From the NCBI GenBank assembly GCA_938041035.1, contig CALHYX010000005.1:22694-86693 (forward strand): a stretch of 64,000 nucleotides of DNA, given 5' to 3'. The position numbers and the translations under genes are program-made. Positions within the stretch are counted from its first letter, which is position 1. Each line of letters opens with the position of its first letter. Below are positions 7,805 to 17,019 of this stretch, one piece after another. Source of the stretch: an uncultured Acidimicrobiales bacterium. Lineage in GTDB: Bacteria > Actinomycetota > Acidimicrobiia > Acidimicrobiales > SHLQ01. The notes beneath the pieces were generated by a model. That model did no database searches and was not told the origin of the DNA. It saw only the letters and a list, made by a program, of their open reading frames with translations.

Positions 7805-9169
7805 ATGTTGCTCTACGACACCCTGACCGCCACCAAGCGCCCGCTCGAGCCGCGCGATGAGGGTCGAGTCTCGATGTACGTCTGTGGGCCGACCGTGTAC
7901 GACGCTCCACATCTCGGGCACGCCCGGAGCGCAATCACCTACGACATCCTCCGCCGCTATCTCGAGTGGCGCGGGTTTGTCGTGCAGCACATCGCCAACA
8001 TCACCGACATAGACGACAACATCATCAATCGGGCCAAGGACGAGGGCTCGAGCGAACCCGAGGTCGCCCTGCACTGGGAGCGGGTGTACATCGACGCCAT
8101 GGATGCACTCGGTGTCGCCCACCCCCACGATCGACCGCACGCGACCGAATACGTCGATCAGATGGTCGCCTTCATCGCCGACCTCATCGAACGCGGCGTC
8201 GCCTACTCCACCGAGTCCGGTGTGTACCTGTCGGTGGCGAAGGTAGAGGGGTACGGGGCCCTCGTGCACCGAACGCTCGACGACCTGCGCGAGGGCGCCG
8301 GTGCGCGAGTGGAGGTCGACGATGCGAAGCAGGACCCGCTCGACTTCGCCCTCTGGAAGGCGGCCAAGCCGGGCGAACCGACGTGGCCGGCGCCGTGGGG
8401 CGCAGGGCGCCCGGGCTGGCACATCGAATGCGCCGCCATGTCGCTCGACATCCTGGGCGACGGCTTCGATATCCACGGGGGCGGCGATGACCTCGCGTTC
8501 CCGCACCACGAAAACGAGCGGGCCGAGGCGGTGGCGGCCGGGCGGGAATTCGCCACCACCTGGGTGCACAACGCCATGTTGAACGTGGGCGGCGAGAAGA
8601 TGTCGAAGTCGCTGGGCAACTTCACGACCGTGCAGGACCTCCTCGACCAGCACGACCCCCGGGCGCTACGACTGCTCTTGCTGCAGACCCACTACCGCAA
8701 GACCATGGAGGTCAACGGCGAGGTCATGACCCAGGCCGAGGCGGCCCTCGACCGCCTCGACGCGCTGGCCCGTCGTACCGCCGGCCTCGACCTCGACGGC
8801 GCCGAACTCGATGCCACCGCGTCGGCTGCCTTTCGAGAGGCGATGGACGACGACATCGGCGCGCCGCGCGGTTTGGCCATCATCTTCGACACCGTCACCC
8901 GGGCGAATGCCGCCCTCGACGGCGGGACCGAGAATGCCGCCTCGCTGGTGGCGACGGTCCACGACCTCGCCGGCGCCCTGGGGCTCGAGCTTCGGGCCAC
9001 GCAGGCCGCGGGCGACGACGATGCCGAGATCGACGCACTGCTGGCGAGCCGGGAGGCCGCCCGGGCGGCCAAGGATTTCGCCGAAGCCGATCGCATCCGC
9101 GACGAGCTGAACGACCGCAGGATCATCGTCGAGGACTCGGGCGGCACCACCACCTGGCGCCGAGGCTGA
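7805..9169 (+). CDS. cysS: Cysteinyl-tRNA synthetase
   Basis: This 454-residue class I synthetase charges tRNA-Cys. It shows CGPTVYDAPHLGHARS near the N-terminus (zinc Cys C27, HIGH-type HLGH at 36-39), HIECAAMS, the FPHHENE zinc/active-site segment and KMSKS at 265-269. The C-terminal region has the helical DALR-type domain and the AREAARAAKDFAEADRIRDEL motif that closes most CysS proteins. Length is normal for the family. The ATG at 7805 is chosen from a leaderless promoter box and the conserved N-terminus; upstream codons in the same frame lie in mshC. Confidence 0.96.
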   Translation: MLLYDTLTATKRPLEPRDEGRVSMYVCGPTVYDAPHLGHARSAITYDILRRYLEWRGFVVQHIANITDIDDNIINRAKDEGSSEPEVALHWERVYIDAMDALGVAHPHDRPHATEYVDQMVAFIADLIERGVAYSTESGVYLSVAKVEGYGALVHRTLDDLREGAGARVEVDDAKQDPLDFALWKAAKPGEPTWPAPWGAGRPGWHIECAAMSLDILGDGFDIHGGGDDLAFPHHENERAEAVAAGREFATTWVHNAMLNVGGEKMSKSLGNFTTVQDLLDQHDPRALRLLLLQTHYRKTMEVNGEVMTQAEAALDRLDALARRTAGLDLDGAELDATASAAFREAMDDDIGAPRGLAIIFDTVTRANAALDGGTENAASLVATVHDLAGALGLELRATQAAGDDDAEIDALLASREAARAAKDFAEADRIRDELNDRRIIVEDSGGTTTWRRG

Positions 9170-9178
9170 CCCACCGAG

Positions 9179-10246
9179 CTACGGAGTCCAGTCCATTTCG
9201 GTGATCAGGGGCATGTGGTCGCTACCGTGCGGGCTGCCCAGGCGAAGCGATCGGGTGGTGAAGTGATCGCTCACGAGCACGTGGTCGAGCCGCAGAAGCG
9301 GGCGGGGCACGAAGCGCCGGTTGACCGGCCAGGTCGCGTCCGGGCCACAACCGCGATCATCGTGGACATCGCTCCACCCGTTGCTCAGCAACGAGCGGAA
9401 CGGCTGATGATCCTCGGTGGCATTGAAGTCCCCGGCGAGGATCGTCGGCGTCTCATTTGGAATCTCACCGATCGCATCGAGTTGGGCCTGCCACCGACTC
9501 ATGTTGCCGGGCCGCATGGGTGCAGTGGTGTGCACGTTGTGCACCCGGAACACGCCGTCGGGGTGCTCGATGTCGGCGGAGATGACGGTGCGGCCGCCCA
9601 GCTGTTCGCGCGCCGCGTTTCCCAACGGCCATCGGCTCAGGATCACATCGGTGTCGCTCTGGTCGAGCTCCTCGCTCACCGAATACCCAAACCGGTCCAT
9701 GCCCGGAACGGCGAGGAGTTCTTGTTGAAACACCCAGCGCGCTTCCTGCAACACGACCACGTCGACGTCTTCGGCGACGATCGCGGCCCCGATGTCGGCG
9801 GCGCGACCGCGCCCGGACCATACGTTGGCGGAGTAGATCCGAATCGCACCATCGGCCGCCGCAGTTTCGGGTTCGGGGCCACAGCCGACCACCGCGTCGA
9901 CGGGTGCGACGGTCACTGCGAACACCGCCACCACGAGGGCGGTGGCCACACCCAGGTCGCGGGTTCGGCTGACCAGGGCGGCGAGCACGGCCACGACGAC
10001 GGGCACGATGAGCATCGGGGTGGCGGCGGCCAGAAGCTGGGTGAAAAAGTCGATTCGGCCCACGCCCAGCGGCGGCGCCGCCCGCAGCACCAACACGGTG
10101 GCGATGAGGGCGACGGTCAGCCAGCCCACCCCGCGACCAACCCGACGCGCGGCTGTCGGTCGGGCGTCGCCCGACCGGCCAAAATCACTCGGTTGTTGCT
10201 CTTCGACGGTCGCCAACTCGGCGCCTTTGCAGTCGGCCATGACCAC
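9179..10246 (-). CDS. Membrane-anchored endonuclease/exonuclease/phosphatase family protein
   Basis: This 355-residue protein has three predicted membrane helices in the first about 125 residues, then an EEP (DNase I-like) catalytic domain. Landmarks are YSANVW, VVVLQEA (metal-binding Glu), GDFNAT, RLDHVLVS and a terminal GSDHMPL. The active site should lie outside the membrane. Such proteins act on phosphodiesters, phospholipids or nucleic acids, and the substrate is unknown. It starts with GTG 10246 or ATG 10240, and neither has a clear Shine-Dalgarno sequence. It converges on cysS with a nine-base gap and diverges from the carbamoylase operon. Confidence 0.85.
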   Translation of the reverse strand: MVMADCKGAELATVEEQQPSDFGRSGDARPTAARRVGRGVGWLTVALIATVLVLRAAPPLGVGRIDFFTQLLAAATPMLIVPVVVAVLAALVSRTRDLGVATALVVAVFAVTVAPVDAVVGCGPEPETAAADGAIRIYSANVWSGRGRAADIGAAIVAEDVDVVVLQEARWVFQQELLAVPGMDRFGYSVSEELDQSDTDVILSRWPLGNAAREQLGGRTVISADIEHPDGVFRVHNVHTTAPMRPGNMSRWQAQLDAIGEIPNETPTILAGDFNATEDHQPFRSLLSNGWSDVHDDRGCGPDATWPVNRRFVPRPLLRLDHVLVSDHFTTRSLRLGSPHGSDHMPLITEMDWTP

Positions 10247-10352
10247 ACCGGCCTACCCCGGGGCTACCACGGGAATGGACACGGAACGGACAGGTTGGAA
10301 AGAGCCATTGTGGCGCCTGTAGCCGGTTTCCGTTGACCACCCGTCGGGAGGC

Positions 10353-10371
10353 TTTTGACAAAATGTAAAAA
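10353..10371. promoter_or_regulatory. AT-rich inverted repeat in the catabolic-operon promoter
   Basis: Arms TTTTGACA (10353-10360) and TGTAAAAA (10364-10371) match at seven of eight positions around a three-base centre. The dyad covers the expected -35 region of the promoter for the carbamoylase gene and is strikingly AT-rich in this genome, so it is a good candidate operator for a substrate-responsive regulator. Confidence 0.45.
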
Positions 10372-10375
10372 GAGC

Positions 10376-10381
10376 TAACCT
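10376..10381 (+). promoter_or_regulatory. Leaderless -10 box for the catabolic operon
   Basis: TAACCT ends eight bases before ATG 10390, and a TTGACA hexamer lies at 10355-10360, 15 bases upstream of it. No Shine-Dalgarno sequence is present. Confidence 0.5.
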
Positions 10382-10389
10382 GACCCTCG

Positions 10390-11652
10390 ATGACCGGCAC
10401 CGACATCACCACCACCGCCCCGCGCATCGACATCGACCGACTACTGGCCCGGCTGGCCGATCTGGCCGCCATCGGAGCCATCGACGGCACCGAAGGGTGC
10501 GCCCGCCTGGCGCTCACCGACGAAGACCGAGCCGGCCGCGACCTGGTCGTCGCGGCGATGAGAGACCTCGGGCTCTCCGTCACCATCGACCGCATCGGCA
10601 ACGTGGTCGCCACCATGGCCGGCCAAACCGACGGCCCACCGGTCATGTGCGGCTCCCACATCGACACCGTCCGCACCGGCGGCCGCTACGACGGCAACCT
10701 CGGTGTGCTGGCCGGGCTCGAAGCGATCGAAACCCTCCAGACGGCGGGCATCACGCCGTACCGTCCGCTGGCCGTGGCGTTCTTCACTGACGAGGAGGGC
10801 GCTCGCTTCGCCCCCGACATGCTCGGCAGCCTCGTCTACGTCGGCGGCATGGCCCTCGAACAGGCGCTCGAAATCGAGGGCATCGATGGCGCGACCGTCG
10901 GCGACGAGTTGCAGCGCATCGGCTACGACGGCGCCGCACCCATCCCCGGCATCACCCCTCACGCCTTCGTAGAACTTCACGTCGAACAGGGCCCCGTGCT
11001 CGAAGCCGAGGGCATCACCGTCGGTGCGGTGACCGGCGTGCAGGGCATCAGTTGGCAAGAGGTCACCGTCGTCGGCCAGAGCAACCACGCCGGCACCACC
11101 CCGATGAACCTGCGCCACGACCCGGGCTACGTCGCCGCCGCATGCGCCTCCTTCGCCCGGGAGCTCGCCCTCGATCTCGGTCATCCCCAGGTCGCCACCG
11201 TCGGCCGGATCGAACTGCACCCCAACCTGGTCAACGTGGTCGCGGCGAAGGCCACCTTCACCGTCGACCTCCGCAACACCGACGAGAACATCCTCCAGGA
11301 AGCCGAACGGCGATTCGCCGAGTTCCTCGCCACCACCGCCGAGGCCGAAGGGTGCACGATCGAAACCCAGGAGCTCGCCCGATTCGAGCCGGTGCAGTTC
11401 GATCCCGACATCGTCGCTCTGGTCGAGCGAAGCGCCACCGAACTCGGACACACCGTCAAACGGATGCCGTCGGGCGCGGGTCACGATGCCCAGATGCTCG
11501 CCCGGGTTTGCCCTACCGCGATGGTTTTCACCCCGAGCCGCGACGGCATCAGTCACAACCCGGCCGAATACACCTCCCCCGCCGACCTCGAAGCGGGCGC
11601 CAACGTCATGCTCCGGGTCATGCTCGAGCTCGCCGCCGAGGATCCATCATGA
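10390..11652 (+). CDS. M20-family Zn-dependent N-carbamoyl amidohydrolase (HyuC/AllC type)
   Basis: This 420-residue protein belongs to the hydantoinase/carbamoylase branch of M20 peptidases, which includes N-carbamoyl-L-amino-acid hydrolase and allantoate amidohydrolase. Metal-binding and catalytic motifs are visible: CGSHIDTVRTGGRYDGNLG, FTDEEGARF, and ELHVEQGPVLE leading to the dimerisation domain, then NHAGTTPM. It should release NH3 and CO2 from a ureido (N-carbamoyl) group. It heads a six-gene run in which the next four junctions are 4-base stop/start overlaps. The exact substrate is unknown. Neighbours suggest a purine- or hydantoin-derived ureido acid. Confidence 0.88.
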   Translation: MTGTDITTTAPRIDIDRLLARLADLAAIGAIDGTEGCARLALTDEDRAGRDLVVAAMRDLGLSVTIDRIGNVVATMAGQTDGPPVMCGSHIDTVRTGGRYDGNLGVLAGLEAIETLQTAGITPYRPLAVAFFTDEEGARFAPDMLGSLVYVGGMALEQALEIEGIDGATVGDELQRIGYDGAAPIPGITPHAFVELHVEQGPVLEAEGITVGAVTGVQGISWQEVTVVGQSNHAGTTPMNLRHDPGYVAAACASFARELALDLGHPQVATVGRIELHPNLVNVVAAKATFTVDLRNTDENILQEAERRFAEFLATTAEAEGCTIETQELARFEPVQFDPDIVALVERSATELGHTVKRMPSGAGHDAQMLARVCPTAMVFTPSRDGISHNPAEYTSPADLEAGANVMLRVMLELAAEDPS

Positions 11653-13448
11653 GCGACATCGGTTCCACGGCCCCCCTCACCCCGATGTCGCTGGCCACCC
11701 TGCTCGGGCGGATCGATCACGAGTGGCGGACCCGCACCAAGATCTTCGACCTCCCGACCGCCCGGTTCTGGCAACCCGACACCGAGATCGACCTCGGATT
11801 CGACTTCCTCGGTCGCCGCTGCGCCACGCCGGTCGGTCCGGCCGCCGGACCGCACAGCCAACTCGCCCAGAACATCGCCTTGTCCTGGCTCGGCGGTTCC
11901 CGCCTGTTCGAACTCAAGACCGTGCAGATCCTCGACGACCTCGACATCGAGCGGCCCTGCATCGACATGCAGACCATTGGCTACAACATCGAGTGGAGCC
12001 AGGAGCTCACGGTTCCGCAGAGCCTCACCGAATACGTCAAGGCATGGGTCCTGGTCGACATCCTGCGTCGCTGGGAGCCATTGCGCGACTTCGTGGGTAC
12101 CGACCCCGGGCCCCACGTATTCGACATGTCGGTGGGATACGACCTCGCGGGAATCTCGGGCCCCAAGGTGGCCTCGTTCATCCGCGGGATGGGCGACGCA
12201 ACCGCCGAACTCGACCAGCTCCGCCCGGAGATCGCCTCCGCCGCCGGTGGTGCCTTCGCCGAGTTCGCCGACCTCGACTTCTCGCCGTGTCTGTCCGACA
12301 CCCTCACGTTGTCGACCTTTCACGGCTGCCCGCCCGAGGAGATCGAGTCGATCACCGAGCACCTCATCGATGAACACGACCTCGACGTCATCGTGAAGCT
12401 CAACCCCACCCTGCTGGGCTACGACACCGTGGCCGGGATCATCAACGACGAACTCGGCTACACCGACGTCTCGGTTAAAGAACAGGCCTTCGCCGAAGAT
12501 CTCCAGTTCGACCGGGGCATCGAGCTCATCGGCGAACTGCGCGACTACGCCGCCGAACGGGGTCGTCGGTTCGGCATCAAACTCACGAACACCCTCGTGG
12601 TCGACAACACGAAGGGGTTCATGCCGGACGAGACGATGTACCTGTCGGGGCCACCGCTCCACGTCCTCGCCACGACGCTGCTCGACACGTTGGCGACCGC
12701 GCTGCCGGGAGCGCTGGACATCCCCGGCCACGACGGCGACATCATGGTGAGCTTTTCGGCCGGGATCACCAAGGACAACCTCACCGACGCCATCGCGACC
12801 GGGGTGAACCCCGCCACGGTGTGCTCGGACCTGCTCAAGCCCGGCGGCTACGGCCGGCTCGCGCCGATGCTGCGCAACCTCACGACGGCGGTGCGCGACT
12901 CGGGCCACACCGACCTCGTCGGGTGGAAGGCCGCCCGTCAGGCCGAAGCCGTCGCCGCCGGCCACCCGACCTCGGCCGCCCGACACGTCGCCCACATCCG
13001 CGGCGAGGGCATCGACGCCTACCACCTGAGCGGCAACGAGAAGCTCCCCCGCTCGGTCGACAACGAACTCGAACTGTTCGGCTGCGTCGCCTGCAACTTC
13101 TGCGTCACCGTGTGCCCAAACGATGCCTTCACCAACATCAAGAGCCTGGCCGACGTCGAGGAGATGAACGGCCGCCAGCAGTATCTCGTCTTCGCCGAAC
13201 TGTGCAACGAGTGCGGCAACTGCCTCACCTTCTGCCCCGAGGACGGCGACCCCGCGATGATCAAGCCCCGCCTGTTCACCGACCCCGAGGTATTCGCCGG
13301 GCGCGAGGGTCAGGGCTACCTCATCGACGACGGCCGGATCATCGACTCTCGCGGCCCCGACCACGCCGTGCCGCTGGTGCAACAGCTGCTCGACTCCGCC
13401 GCCGGAAACCCGCTATCGGCGCCGAGCCCGGCCGATGGGAACCCATGA
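11649..13448 (+). CDS. Short YgfK-like iron-sulfur oxidoreductase
   Basis: This 599-residue protein has a dihydropyrimidine/dihydroorotate dehydrogenase-like barrel (CATPVGPAAGPHSQLAQN, TLSTFHGCPPEEIE, VKLNPTLLGY, IKLTNTLVV) followed by two [4Fe-4S] motifs, C479/C482/C485/C489 and C519/C522/C525/C529. This is the pattern of E. coli YgfK, misnamed a selenate reductase, but YgfK is about 1030 residues and carries a GltD-like FAD/NAD(P)H part that is missing here. Electrons must therefore come from or go to a separate partner. It overlaps both neighbours by ATGA. It probably reduces or oxidises a heterocycle intermediate of the operon's pathway. Confidence 0.8.
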   Translation: MSDIGSTAPLTPMSLATLLGRIDHEWRTRTKIFDLPTARFWQPDTEIDLGFDFLGRRCATPVGPAAGPHSQLAQNIALSWLGGSRLFELKTVQILDDLDIERPCIDMQTIGYNIEWSQELTVPQSLTEYVKAWVLVDILRRWEPLRDFVGTDPGPHVFDMSVGYDLAGISGPKVASFIRGMGDATAELDQLRPEIASAAGGAFAEFADLDFSPCLSDTLTLSTFHGCPPEEIESITEHLIDEHDLDVIVKLNPTLLGYDTVAGIINDELGYTDVSVKEQAFAEDLQFDRGIELIGELRDYAAERGRRFGIKLTNTLVVDNTKGFMPDETMYLSGPPLHVLATTLLDTLATALPGALDIPGHDGDIMVSFSAGITKDNLTDAIATGVNPATVCSDLLKPGGYGRLAPMLRNLTTAVRDSGHTDLVGWKAARQAEAVAAGHPTSAARHVAHIRGEGIDAYHLSGNEKLPRSVDNELELFGCVACNFCVTVCPNDAFTNIKSLADVEEMNGRQQYLVFAELCNECGNCLTFCPEDGDPAMIKPRLFTDPEVFAGREGQGYLIDDGRIIDSRGPDHAVPLVQQLLDSAAGNPLSAPSPADGNP

Positions 13449-14368
13449 CCCGCACCCTCCACGTCGGCGCCGCCCAACTGGGCCCGATCGCCCGCGACGA
13501 ACCGCGCTCGACCGTCGTCGCCCGCCTGATGGCGCTGCTGCGCCAGGGCGCCGATGCCGGTTGTGAGCTGGTCGTGTTCCCCGAACTCGCCCTCACCACC
13601 TTCTTCCCCCGCTGGTTCACCGCCGACCTCGCCGGCCACGACCACTACTACGAGACCGAGATGCCGGGCCCCGAAACCCAGCCCCTGTTCGATCTCGCCC
13701 GTGAACTTCGGGTCGGTTTCGCCCTCGGCTACGCCGAACTCACCCCCGACGGTCACCGGTACAACACCACGGTGCTGGTCGAACGCGACGGCTCGATCGT
13801 CGGCCACTTCCGTAAGGTGCACATCCCCGGTCACGAGGACGACGAACCGTGGCGCCCGTTCCAACATCTCGAGCGGCGCTACTTCGAGGAATCCGACGAA
13901 GGCTTCGGTGTCTGGCGGTGCTTCGACAGCATCGTCGGCATGGCCACCTGCAACGACCGCCGCTGGCCCGAGACCTACCGCGAGATGGGCCTTCAGGGGG
14001 TCGAGATGATCCTGATCGGCTACAACACGCCGATCCACTACGCGCCCGACCCCGGCCAGAACGCCCTGCAGGGATTCCACAACCACCTGTGCATGCAGGC
14101 CGGGGCCTACCAAAACGGCACCTGGGTGGTCGGCGTGGCCAAGGGCGGCACCGAGGAAGGGGTCGAGTCGCTCGCGCAGTCGGCGATCATCGCCCCGTCG
14201 GGCCAGATCGTTGCGCAGGCGGTCACCACCGGCGACGAGTTGATCACCGCCGTCGCCGACCTCGACTGGTGTCGTCACTACAAAGAGACGCTGTTCGACT
14301 TCGCCCGCTACCGGCGGCCCGAGGCGTACCGCAGAATCACCGATCAGAAGGGGGTCATCGAACCATGA
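13445..14368 (+). CDS. Nitrilase-superfamily N-carbamoyl-D-amino-acid hydrolase-like
   Basis: This 307-residue nitrilase-fold protein matches the D-carbamoylase family almost segment by segment: an early QLGPIARDE motif, FPELALTTFFPRW, a long YETEMPGPE stretch, FRKVHIPGHEDDEPWRPFQH, then CNDRRWPETYREMGLQG and GYNTP. The catalytic Glu-Lys-Cys triad is E47, K124 and C169. The classic Agrobacterium enzyme is about 304 residues. It should hydrolyse an N-carbamoyl group to the free amine, NH3 and CO2. The operon thus has two structurally unrelated carbamoylases, M20 and nitrilase, which could act on different ureido groups or different enantiomers. Confidence 0.88.
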   Translation: MTRTLHVGAAQLGPIARDEPRSTVVARLMALLRQGADAGCELVVFPELALTTFFPRWFTADLAGHDHYYETEMPGPETQPLFDLARELRVGFALGYAELTPDGHRYNTTVLVERDGSIVGHFRKVHIPGHEDDEPWRPFQHLERRYFEESDEGFGVWRCFDSIVGMATCNDRRWPETYREMGLQGVEMILIGYNTPIHYAPDPGQNALQGFHNHLCMQAGAYQNGTWVVGVAKGGTEEGVESLAQSAIIAPSGQIVAQAVTTGDELITAVADLDWCRHYKETLFDFARYRRPEAYRRITDQKGVIEP

Positions 14369-17019
14369 CCGAGTTCACCCTCAACGGGGCGCCCGCCAGC
14401 GCCGGCGCCGACCACGAACACCTGCTCGCCGCGCTGCGCGACGAACTGCGCGTGCTCTCACCCAAGGACGGCTGTTCGCCGACCGGTCAGTGCGGCGCGT
14501 GCACGGTGCTCGTCGACGGCAAGGCCCGAGTGGCCTGCCAGACCAGCATGGAAAAGACGGCGGGCGCGGACGTAGTCACCGTCGAAGGCATGGACCCGGC
14601 CGAGCGGGAGCGCTACGCCACCGCCTTCGCCGCGTTCGGTGCCCTGCAGTGCGGATTCTGCACCCCCGGCATCGTCATGCGCACCAAGGCCATCATCGAC
14701 AAGGACGCCGAGAAGGGCCCCGACGGCGCCGAACTCACCCGCGAGCGGGCGGCCCGGCTCATGGGCGGCAACCTGTGCCGCTGCACCGGCTACACCAAGG
14801 TCCTCGACGCCGTGGTCGCCCTGGCCGCCGACGAGGTGCCCGTGGCGATCGCGCCGCAGGGCGTCGGTTCGCGTGGCATCAAGTACGAAGCGTTCGACCT
14901 CAGCCTCGGCGACCGGCCCTTCATCGACGACATGCAACCCGACGGCCTGCTCCATGGCGCGTTCACGCTGACCGAACACGCCCGGGCGGATATCGTGGCC
15001 ATCGACCCCGCCGCCGCGCTCGCGGTCGACGGCGTCGAGGCCGTGTTCACCGCGGCCGATGTCCCGGGGGAACTGCGCTCGGGTCTCATCCACAAGGACT
15101 GGCCGATCTTCATCCCCGTCGGCGGCCGCACCAGCTACCTCGGCGACGTCCTCGCCATGGTGGTGGCCACCGATCGCCCCACGGCTCGGCGCGCCGCCCA
15201 GCTGATCGACGTCACCTACGAGGTGCACCAACCCCTCACCAACCCGGCCGAGGCCATCGCCTCGGACGAACCGGCGGTGTGGGAACTCGACGGCAACGTG
15301 TTGTCCACCAGCACCTACGCCCGAGGCGACGTCGAGGCGGCCTTGGCCGCCTCCGCCCACGTCGTGCGCGAGACCTTCCAGACCCAACGCATCGACCACG
15401 CGTTCATCGAACCGGAATCGACCCTGGCGGTCCCGGTGTCGGCCGGCGAGCCGCTCCCGCTGACCAACCCCGACACCACCGGCGCCGACGCGACCGACTT
15501 CGACCGGCTGCTGGTGTACTCCGGCGGGCAGGGCGTGTGGGACGACCGCAACGACATCACCCGCATCCTCGCGGTGGACGACGGAGTCGTGGTCACCGAA
15601 CTGGTCAGCAACGGCGGCGCCTTCGGCGGCAAGGAGGACATGTCGAACCAGGGCCAGACCGCGCTGGCCGCCTGGCTCCTCAAGCGACCGGTGAAGACCA
15701 CGTTCAGCCGCGAGGAATCGCTGCTGGTGCACACCAAGCGCCATCCCATCCGCATGGAGTACGAGGCGGGCTGCGCCGCCGACGGTGCGTTGACGGCGCT
15801 GCGGGTCCGCATGCTCGGCGACTCCGGCCCGTACGCCTCGGTCGGCATGAAGGTGCTCGAACGGGCAGCCGGCCACGCATCGGGGCCCTACGTCGTGCCC
15901 GCCATCGATGTCGAGGCGATCGCCGCCCGCACCAACAACTCGGTGTGCGGCGCGTTTCGCGGATTCGGCGCCAACCAGGCCCAGTTCGCCATGGAAGGCG
16001 TCATGGATCGCCTGGCCGAGTTGGCCGGCATCACCGGCTGGGAGATCCGGGATCGCAACGTGATCTCACCCGGCGTGGTGTGGGGCCCCGGCCAGATCAT
16101 GGACGATGGCTGCCTCGGCGCTCAGGCCTGCCTCGACGCGGTGAAGCCCGCCTACGACGAGGCCATGGCCGCCGGCCTCCCGGTGGGGCTCGGCCTCGGG
16201 TTGAAGAACTCCGGGCTGGGGAACGGATTCAAGGAGATCGCCAAGGCGGTGGTGCACTTCCGCCCCGACGGCAAGGTTGAGGTGCGGCACTGCTGGACCG
16301 AGATGGGCCAGGGCGTGCACACCGTGGCGTTGCAGGTAGCGATCGAGGAACTCGGCCTGACCGCCGACCAGATCGAGGTAATCGTCGACTCGACCCGCGA
16401 GCTCGGTGCCGGCCAGACCACGGGAAGCCGGGGCACGCTGATGGGAGCGGGGTCGGTCGCCGATGCGTGTCACAAGGCGTTGGCCGACGGCTGCCAGATC
16501 GGTGTCGACTACGAGGGCGAGTACCGGGTCGACTGGACCAACTCGCTCACCGAAGGGTTGGAGAACCCCATCATCCACTCCACCTTCGGGTACGCCGCCC
16601 AGATGGTCGTGATGGATGCGGACACCGGCGCGATCGACAAGGTGGTGGCCGCCCACGATGTCGGGCGGGCGGTGAACCCGCTGCTGTGTGAAGGCCAGGT
16701 CGAGGGGGCGGTCCACATGGGTCTCGGGTATGCGCTCAGCGAGGGCTTTCCGTGCGATCCCGACGGTCGTCCGCTCAACACGACGCTGCGGGCACTCGAC
16801 ATCATCCGCCCGAAGGACATGCCCGAGGTCGACGTGATTCTGGTCGAGTCGGCCGAACCCAACTCGCCGTACGGCATCAAGGGGGTCGGCGAGATCGGGC
16901 TCGTACCCACCGCAGGCGCCGTCGCGGCCGCGATGCAGGCCCGCGACGGCGGCTGGCGCACCGAACTGCCGCTGGTGAACGAAGCCAACCGCGAACGGGC
17001 CGAGGCCTGGCACCGTTGA
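14365..17019 (+). CDS. Molybdenum hydroxylase, fused 2Fe-2S and Mo-binding domains (XdhD / Se-dependent XDH type)
   Basis: This 884-residue xanthine-dehydrogenase-family protein begins with a plant-type 2Fe-2S domain (C37, C43, C46, C58) and a second 2Fe-2S helical domain (QCGFCTPG, CRCTGY), joined directly to a molybdopterin-binding subunit. Mo-site motifs are present: GGAFGGKEDM, AFRGFG, GAGQTTGSRGT and the catalytic Glu in GVGEIG (E843). The fusion without an FAD subunit matches E. coli XdhD and the so-called selenium-dependent molybdenum hydroxylases. Whether this protein uses selenium cannot be told from sequence. It likely hydroxylates or dehydroxylates a purine-like ring. It overlaps both neighbours by four bases. 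Confidence 0.88.
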   Translation: MTEFTLNGAPASAGADHEHLLAALRDELRVLSPKDGCSPTGQCGACTVLVDGKARVACQTSMEKTAGADVVTVEGMDPAERERYATAFAAFGALQCGFCTPGIVMRTKAIIDKDAEKGPDGAELTRERAARLMGGNLCRCTGYTKVLDAVVALAADEVPVAIAPQGVGSRGIKYEAFDLSLGDRPFIDDMQPDGLLHGAFTLTEHARADIVAIDPAAALAVDGVEAVFTAADVPGELRSGLIHKDWPIFIPVGGRTSYLGDVLAMVVATDRPTARRAAQLIDVTYEVHQPLTNPAEAIASDEPAVWELDGNVLSTSTYARGDVEAALAASAHVVRETFQTQRIDHAFIEPESTLAVPVSAGEPLPLTNPDTTGADATDFDRLLVYSGGQGVWDDRNDITRILAVDDGVVVTELVSNGGAFGGKEDMSNQGQTALAAWLLKRPVKTTFSREESLLVHTKRHPIRMEYEAGCAADGALTALRVRMLGDSGPYASVGMKVLERAAGHASGPYVVPAIDVEAIAARTNNSVCGAFRGFGANQAQFAMEGVMDRLAELAGITGWEIRDRNVISPGVVWGPGQIMDDGCLGAQACLDAVKPAYDEAMAAGLPVGLGLGLKNSGLGNGFKEIAKAVVHFRPDGKVEVRHCWTEMGQGVHTVALQVAIEELGLTADQIEVIVDSTRELGAGQTTGSRGTLMGAGSVADACHKALADGCQIGVDYEGEYRVDWTNSLTEGLENPIIHSTFGYAAQMVVMDADTGAIDKVVAAHDVGRAVNPLLCEGQVEGAVHMGLGYALSEGFPCDPDGRPLNTTLRALDIIRPKDMPEVDVILVESAEPNSPYGIKGVGEIGLVPTAGAVAAAMQARDGGWRTELPLVNEANRERAEAWHR

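Noticed and set aside
11553..13382. Long open frame on the minus strand opposite the YgfK-like gene
   Set aside because: It is an antisense shadow of a GC-rich gene. The plus-strand frame has the conserved iron-sulfur and barrel motifs, and the antisense product has none.
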